The notes under the pieces: generated by a model | Seen by the model: only the letters and a program-made list of their open reading frames with translations | What the model was told of the DNA's origin: nothing | The model's database searches: none | From: Thermodesulfatator sp. | Lineage (GTDB): Bacteria > Desulfobacterota > Thermodesulfobacteria > Thermodesulfobacteriales > Thermodesulfobacteriaceae | Reading direction: 5' to 3' | Assembly (NCBI GenBank): GCA_026993045.1 | Contig: JALWWR010000205.1 | Coordinates: forward strand, 1 to 11,035 | DNA: 11,035 bases | Shown here: positions 7,233 through 11,035 of the stretch, one piece after another | Layout: every line of letters begins with the position of its first letter | How positions within the stretch are numbered: the first letter of the stretch is position 1 | Position numbers and translations under genes: made by a program

Positions 7233-8930
7233 ATGCGTCTTTCGCAATATTTCTTGCCCACCCTGCGGGAAGACCCGGCCGAAGCTGAAGTCATAAGTCA
7301 TAAGCTCATGCTCCGGGCCGGCTTGATCCGGAAAGTGGCCTCTGGGATCTATACCTATCTTCCCTTAGGCCTGCGAGCCCTGCGAAAGGTGGAAAATATT
7401 GTAAGGGAAGAGATGGACCGAATCGGGGCCCAAGAAGTCCTTTTACCACTGGTGCAACCCGCGGAGCTCTGGCAGGAGACTGGGCGCTGGGAAAAGTACG
7501 GCAAAGAACTCCTCCGTTTCAAAGACCGCAAAGAACACGACTTTTGTCTGGGGCCCACCCACGAAGAGGTAATTACCGATCTAGTGCGGGGCGAGGTCCG
7601 CTCCTATCGAGATCTCCCTTTAATCCTCTATCAGATCGCCCCCAAGTTTCGGGACGAGATCCGGCCCCGGTTTGGGGTAATGCGGGCCCGAGAGTTTATT
7701 ATGAAAGATGCCTACAGCTTTGACGCCGATGAGGCCGGCCTTTTCCAAACTTATCAACGGGTCTATGAGGCTTACGAACGCATCTTTTCCCGCTGCGGCT
7801 TGAAGTTTAAAGCCGTCTTGGCCGACACCGGCGCGATCGGAGGCAGCGAATCTCATGAATTTATGGTCTTGGCGGAAACCGGAGAGGATCGGTTGGCCAT
7901 CTGTTCGGCCTGCGGTTACGCCGCCAACGTGGAACTGGCGGAGGTGAAGGCCGTCTATTCTTATCCTGAAGAGACCGAAAGGCCCCTGGAAAAGGTCTCC
8001 ACCCCGGGGGTTCGTTCGGTAGAAGAAGTCTCTTCCTTTCTGGGAGTCTCCCCCTCAAGGCTAGTAAAGACCCTCCTCTATCTAGCAGACGGAGAACCAG
8101 TGGCGGTGCTGGTCCGAGGGGATTACGAACTTAACGAGATCAAACTGGCCAAGGTCTTAGGGGCCCAGGGGCTAAAGATGGCCGACGCTGAGACCGTGAA
8201 GCGCCTTACCGGGGCCCCGGTGGGGTTTGCAGGCCCGGTGGGTCTTTCGGTAAAACGGATCTTGGCGGACTTTTCGGTCCGAGGGCTTAAAAACTTTGTC
8301 ACCGGGGCCAATCAGGCCGACGTCCACTATATAAACGTAAATTACGGTCGCGATTTCCCGGAACCGGGGTTTTACGACCTTCGCACCGCGGAAGAAGGCG
8401 ATCCTTGCCCCCGATGCGGAAGGCCCCTTAGTCTCACCCGGGGGATCGAGGTGGGGCACGTCTTTAAACTAGGCACCCAGTATAGCGCCACCATGGGGGC
8501 CACTTTCTCCGACCGAGAGGGGAAAGAACGTCCCTTCGTTATGGGCTGTTACGGCATTGGGATCAGCCGCACCGTGGCCGCGGCCATCGAGCAAAACCAC
8601 GATTCCGCCGGGATTATCTTTCCGGAGGAGATTGCTCCTTTCAAGGCCCTCCTTTTGACCCTGGGCAAAGAGCCGGCCTTGATGGAGGCCTCGGAAAAGA
8701 TCTACCAAACCTTAACCCAGGCCGGAGTGGAGACCCTCTGGGACGATCGGGACGAACGCCCCGGAGTAAAGTTTAAAGACGCCGATCTCATCGGCCTGCC
8801 TTACCAGCTTATAGTGGGCAAAAAATTTCTGGAGACCGGGCAGGTGGAGGTCAAAAGGCGGGCTTCTGGGGAACGGCAAGTCTTGGCGCCTTCAGAGGTG
8901 GTCTCTTATTTAGGAGGTAAAGGGCCTTGA
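7233..8930 (+). CDS. proS: Prolyl-tRNA synthetase, bacterial type with editing domain
   Basis: 565 residues, close to the 572 of E. coli. A cytoplasmic class II synthetase that charges tRNA(Pro). The N-terminal core carries [14 protein letters not shown] (33-46), the GPTHEE motif (107-112), motif 2 around [22 protein letters not shown] (138-159) and SFDAD (162-166). An inserted YbaK-like editing domain (about 225-400) clears mischarged Ala-tRNA(Pro); its SRLVKTLLY (275-283) holds the conserved editing lysine K279. Motif 3 is [20 protein letters not shown] (438-457), followed by the C-terminal anticodon-binding domain (about 470-565, with [18 protein letters not shown]). Cys pairs C224/C227 and C392/C395 flank the insertion and could hold a zinc. 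The ATG at 7233 follows GGAGG by 6 bases; the frame stays open back to 6897, but that part is antisense pdxA. The TGA overlaps the next gene's TTG. Confidence 0.97.
   Translation: MRLSQYFLPTLREDPAEAEVISHKLMLRAGLIRKVASGIYTYLPLGLRALRKVENIVREEMDRIGAQEVLLPLVQPAELWQETGRWEKYGKELLRFKDRKEHDFCLGPTHEEVITDLVRGEVRSYRDLPLILYQIAPKFRDEIRPRFGVMRAREFIMKDAYSFDADEAGLFQTYQRVYEAYERIFSRCGLKFKAVLADTGAIGGSESHEFMVLAETGEDRLAICSACGYAANVELAEVKAVYSYPEETERPLEKVSTPGVRSVEEVSSFLGVSPSRLVKTLLYLADGEPVAVLVRGDYELNEIKLAKVLGAQGLKMADAETVKRLTGAPVGFAGPVGLSVKRILADFSVRGLKNFVTGANQADVHYINVNYGRDFPEPGFYDLRTAEEGDPCPRCGRPLSLTRGIEVGHVFKLGTQYSATMGATFSDREGKERPFVMGCYGIGISRTVAAAIEQNHDSAGIIFPEEIAPFKALLLTLGKEPALMEASEKIYQTLTQAGVETLWDDRDERPGVKFKDADLIGLPYQLIVGKKFLETGQVEVKRRASGERQVLAPSEVVSYLGGKGP
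8912..8917 (+). promoter_or_regulatory. Ribosome binding site supporting the TTG start at 8927
   Basis: AGGAGG ends 9 bases before the TTG, within the last codons of proS. It supports a TTG start that overlaps the proS TGA by 4 bases (TTGA). Confidence 0.55.
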
Positions 8931-9250
8931 AGGTTTGGCTTTTAAAGACCGCGGCTGCTTGGGACCGATTTCCGGAACTTTTTAAGACTTTACCCCGGGA
9001 AAAGGCCGGACTCTATCTCATCATCTTAGAGGAAGGGGTAACCCGCTGCCCGCGTTGCGAACCCCATCTCTTTCCCTATTTCCGTCAATTCGTATTAGAC
9101 GGAGGCCGGATCTTCATTTGTCAAAAATCTCTGGCCCGGTTTGGGATCCCCGAGACCCGCCCGCCAGACTTCTTGGAAAGGGTTCCAGAGGGATGGCAGA
9201 CCTTAAAGGAGTTTGAGGCCCAAGGGGCCCAGGTTGAGGAACTGGAATGA
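8927..9250 (+). CDS. Small CPRC protein, weakly DsrE/DsrF-like, function unknown
   Basis: 107 residues with no signal peptide or membrane span. I do not recognise it firmly. The order is a short strand KVWLLKTA (2-9), a hydrophobic strand [10 protein letters not shown] (29-38), a CPRC pair (C41, C44), then [27 protein letters not shown] (48-74) with C65. A strand ending in DGV or EGV, then a helix, then a V/I-x-x-C strand followed by a helix ending in GI, is how DsrE/DsrF/YchN sulfur-relay proteins look, so a relative of that fold is possible. Lack of clear DsrE length and of the full cysteine pattern keeps this tentative. It overlaps proS by 4 bp at the start and the DUF1614 gene by 4 bp at the end (ATGA), so translation is likely coupled to both. 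The coding signal is supported by tight spacing and codon use like its neighbours. Confidence 0.7.
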   Translation: MKVWLLKTAAAWDRFPELFKTLPREKAGLYLIILEEGVTRCPRCEPHLFPYFRQFVLDGGRIFICQKSLARFGIPETRPPDFLERVPEGWQTLKEFEAQGAQVEELE

Positions 9251-9921
9251 TCCTTTTCAGTCCTTGGACTTTTCTTCTAGCCTTTCTTTTTCTGTTTTTG
9301 CTCCTCTTCCTGTTTTTGCTTTTGCATATCGGCCTTATCACTTTTGCGGCTGGGAAAATGGGACTCTCAGCCGGGCAGGTCTTTCTGTTTCTCCTGCTTT
9401 CTCTAATAGGCAGCCACGTAAACCTCCCCCTCTTTCGGGTCCGGCGGAGAATCTATCCCTTAGAAGAAGAAATCGTGCGCTTTTTCGGCCTGCCCTACCG
9501 GATACCACCTCTAGTTCAGCAGGAATACCTGGTGGTGGCCTTAAATGTAGGGGGAGGCTTGATCCCTTTTCTTTTGTCTCTCTACCTTTGGTGGAAAAAC
9601 GGCCTAGGCCTTTCGCCTTTAGGAGGGGTAGCCCTAGTAGGCCTAATTTGCTATCGCTTGGCCCGCACCGTGCCCGGCCTGGGGATCGCCATTCCCCTTC
9701 TCATTCCCCCTCTGGTGGCGGCCTTCTACGCCCTGCTTTGGGCCCCGGATAAGGCCCCGGCCGTGGCCTATATCTCCGGGACCCTGGGGACTCTTCTGGG
9801 GGCCGACCTGTTGCACCTAAAAGATCTTTCTCGGGTTAGGGCCCCCATGGTCTCTATCGGAGGGGCCGGGACCTTCGACGGGATCTTTCTTACCGGCATC
9901 GTGGCCGTGCTTCTGGCTTAA
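9247..9921 (+). CDS. DUF1614-type integral membrane protein
   Basis: 224 residues, function unknown. Hydrophobic segments predict a polytopic inner-membrane protein: about 7-35 (a long Leu/Phe-rich stretch), 42-60, 96-115, 125-140, 148-166, and the C-terminal end 208-224. The recognisable conserved part is in the second half: VALNVGGGLIPF (97-108), AYISGTLGTLLGADLLHL (174-191) and SIGGAGTFDGIFLTGIVAVLL (203-223). Together these I assign from memory to DUF1614. The glycine-rich GGAGTFDG with an acidic residue near a membrane segment could be a functional site. A basic loop (RVRRR, 64-68) between the second and third segments would favour the cytoplasmic side. The ATG overlaps the previous stop codon, so it is the third gene of the proS unit. 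No transport substrate can be inferred. Confidence 0.82.
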   Translation: MILFSPWTFLLAFLFLFLLLFLFLLLHIGLITFAAGKMGLSAGQVFLFLLLSLIGSHVNLPLFRVRRRIYPLEEEIVRFFGLPYRIPPLVQQEYLVVALNVGGGLIPFLLSLYLWWKNGLGLSPLGGVALVGLICYRLARTVPGLGIAIPLLIPPLVAAFYALLWAPDKAPAVAYISGTLGTLLGADLLHLKDLSRVRAPMVSIGGAGTFDGIFLTGIVAVLLA

Positions 9922-9946
9922 GAGATAAAGGCCGAGCCGCTATAAA
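9918..9946 (+). promoter_or_regulatory. Possible promoter for trpB
   Basis: TTAAGA (9918-9923, 4 of 6 match to -35) overlaps the TAA of the DUF1614 gene. It is followed after 17 bases by TATAAA (9941-9946, 5 of 6 match to -10). Transcription would begin near 9953, giving a leader of about 45 bases. Read-through from the proS unit is equally possible, since no terminator is visible in the spacer. Confidence 0.4.
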
Positions 9947-9949
9947 AGC

Positions 9950-9960
9950 CTTGGTCCAAG
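9950..9960. repeat. Short perfect palindrome CTTGG-T-CCAAG at the presumed trpB start point
   Basis: An 11-bp inverted repeat with 5-bp arms and a single central base sits where transcription would begin from the TATAAA at 9941. AAGGC (9928-9932) and GCCTT (9948-9952) form a second, wider inverted repeat that brackets the -10 box. Either could be an operator or chance; no known TrpR-type site is recognised. Confidence 0.3.
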
Positions 9961-9987
9961 TTGCGAAGATTTTAGAAAACGGGTAAG

Positions 9988-9995
9988 AAAGGAGG
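9988..9995 (+). promoter_or_regulatory. Ribosome binding site of trpB, unusually close to the ATG
   Basis: AAAGGAGG ends one base before the ATG at 9997 and 4 bases before an in-frame TTG at 10000. The spacing fits the TTG better than the ATG, so the real start may be the second codon. Confidence 0.6.
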
Positions 9996-9996
9996 C

Positions 9997-11035
9997 ATGT
10001 TGCCTAACCGTAAAGGCAAGTTCGGCCCCTTTGGGGGGCGTTTTGTGCCTGAAACTCTCATGCCGGCCCTTCTAGAGCTGGAAGAGGCCTATTACCGCTT
10101 CAAAAAAGATCCCGCTTTCAGAAAAGAACTCTCTTGGCTCCTCCAAGAGTACGCCGGCCGCCCCACCCCTCTTTATCCAGCCCGAAGGTTGGCCGAGGCC
10201 CTAGGAGGGCATTTAAAGATCTATCTCAAACGGGAAGACCTGCTCCATACCGGGGCCCACAAGATTAACAATACCCTAGGACAGGTTCTTTTGGCCAAGA
10301 AAATGGGTAAACGGCGGATCATCGCCGAAACTGGGGCAGGCCAGCACGGAGTGGCCACCGCCACCGCCGCGGCCCTCTTAGGTCTGGAGTGTCTGGTTTA
10401 CATGGGGGCTAAAGATACCGTGCGTCAAGCCATGAACGTCTTTCGCATGGAACTTTTAGGGGCCAAGGTGATCCCGGTGCGCTCGGGCACTCAGACTCTT
10501 AAAGACGCCATCAACGAAGCCATTCGGGACTGGGTAACTAACGTTGAGAATACCTTTTATGTAATCGGTTCGGTGGTAGGGCCTCATCCTTATCCCCAAA
10601 TGGTGCGAGATTTCCAGAGCGTCATTGGGCGGGAGACCCGGCGTCAGATCCTCAAACTCGAAGGCCGCCTCCCGGACCTGGTGATCGCCTGCGTAGGAGG
10701 AGGCTCTAACGCCATGGGGATCTTCTATCCCTTTGTGAAAGACTCGGTGGTCAAGCTGGTTGGGGTAGAAGCCGCCGGGGAAGGACTGGACTCCGACCAC
10801 CATTCCGCCACCTTGACCGTAGGGGAGCCTGGGGTCCTCCATGGCATGCTGACCTATCTCCTTCAAGACCGAGTGGGTCAGATCAAAGGGGCCCATTCCA
10901 TTGCCCCGGGCCTAGATTATCCTGGAGTGGGGCCGGAACACGCCTTTCTCAAGGAATGCGGTCGGGCGGAATACGTAGCAGTGGACGACGCGGAGGCCCT
11001 TTCAGCCTTCCGGCTCCTTTCCGAGACTGAAGGGA
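9997..11035 (+). CDS. trpB: Tryptophan synthase beta chain (cut by the right edge)
   Basis: The first 346 residues of a protein that is normally about 395-400 long. TrpB is the PLP enzyme that joins indole from the alpha subunit with serine to make tryptophan. It is the canonical TrpB1 type, with [16 protein letters not shown] (10-25) at the N-terminus. [20 protein letters not shown] (77-96) holds the PLP lysine K89, ETGAGQHG (111-118) the catalytic E111, GGGSNAMG (234-241) the phosphate loop, and [14 protein letters not shown] (300-313) D307. K89, E111 and D307 correspond to Salmonella K87, E109 and D305 with a constant offset of 2. The start is ATG 9997 or TTG 10000. No other trp gene lies upstream, so trpB is either the head of a small trp unit continuing rightwards (probably trpA) or attached to the proS unit. 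The frame is open to the last base. Confidence 0.96.
   Translation, partial: MLPNRKGKFGPFGGRFVPETLMPALLELEEAYYRFKKDPAFRKELSWLLQEYAGRPTPLYPARRLAEALGGHLKIYLKREDLLHTGAHKINNTLGQVLLAKKMGKRRIIAETGAGQHGVATATAAALLGLECLVYMGAKDTVRQAMNVFRMELLGAKVIPVRSGTQTLKDAINEAIRDWVTNVENTFYVIGSVVGPHPYPQMVRDFQSVIGRETRRQILKLEGRLPDLVIACVGGGSNAMGIFYPFVKDSVVKLVGVEAAGEGLDSDHHSATLTVGEPGVLHGMLTYLLQDRVGQIKGAHSIAPGLDYPGVGPEHAFLKECGRAEYVAVDDAEALSAFRLLSETEG

Noticed and set aside
7172..7294. N-terminal extension of pdxA to 7294
   Set aside because: The added residues show no PdxA similarity and would overlap the proS start; the family begins at about MVRLGITMG.
9213..9752. 179-codon plus-strand frame overlapping the DUF1614 gene
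   Set aside because: Its translation is Pro/Ser/Arg-rich and featureless, as expected from an off-frame reading, while the other frame encodes a recognisable membrane protein with coupled start.

Overview
The window is a gene-dense, GC-rich stretch of a bacterial chromosome. It holds eleven genes, two of them cut by the window edges, with almost no intergenic DNA. Proteins are rich in E, R, K, V and L, and several starts are TTG or GTG. Genes are packed into overlapping runs. An archaeal/thermophile-type trehalose synthase (TreT) and a DUF5752-like protein sit together. All this suggests a thermophilic anaerobic bacterium, possibly of the Thermodesulfobacteria/Desulfobacterota. That placement is inference from protein style and content; there is no rRNA or other firm marker.

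Layout: (1) 1-225, minus strand, the N-terminal part of pyrR, running off the left edge. (2) 226-327, a divergent spacer with a possible promoter for the next unit. (3) 328-6246, plus strand, a tightly packed unit: aspS, a fused trehalose-6-phosphate synthase/phosphatase (otsA-otsB), a DUF5752-like protein and treT. Junctions are 0 bp, 17 bp and a 26-bp overlap. (4) 6146-7171, minus strand, pdxA, whose 3' end overlaps the 3' end of treT by 101 bp. (5) 7233-9921, plus strand, proS, a 107-aa CPRC protein with a weak DsrE-like look, and a DUF1614 membrane protein, joined by two 4-bp stop/start overlaps. (6) 9922-9996, a spacer with a promoter-like site and a small palindrome, then trpB, which runs off the right edge.

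The most distinctive part is the trehalose block. OtsA-OtsB makes trehalose from UDP-glucose and glucose-6-phosphate through trehalose-6-phosphate. TreT joins a nucleotide-activated glucose to free glucose directly and can run in reverse. Having both in one unit, with a small uncharacterised protein translated between them, suggests a coordinated compatible-solute module. Its placement directly behind aspS couples it to a housekeeping translation gene. The aspartyl-tRNA synthetase also carries the residues associated with non-discriminating enzymes, which predicts indirect Asn-tRNA formation by transamidation. The remaining genes are mostly housekeeping: pyrimidine regulation, vitamin B6, prolyl-tRNA and tryptophan synthesis. 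No tRNA, rRNA, CRISPR array, insertion sequence or phage gene is visible.
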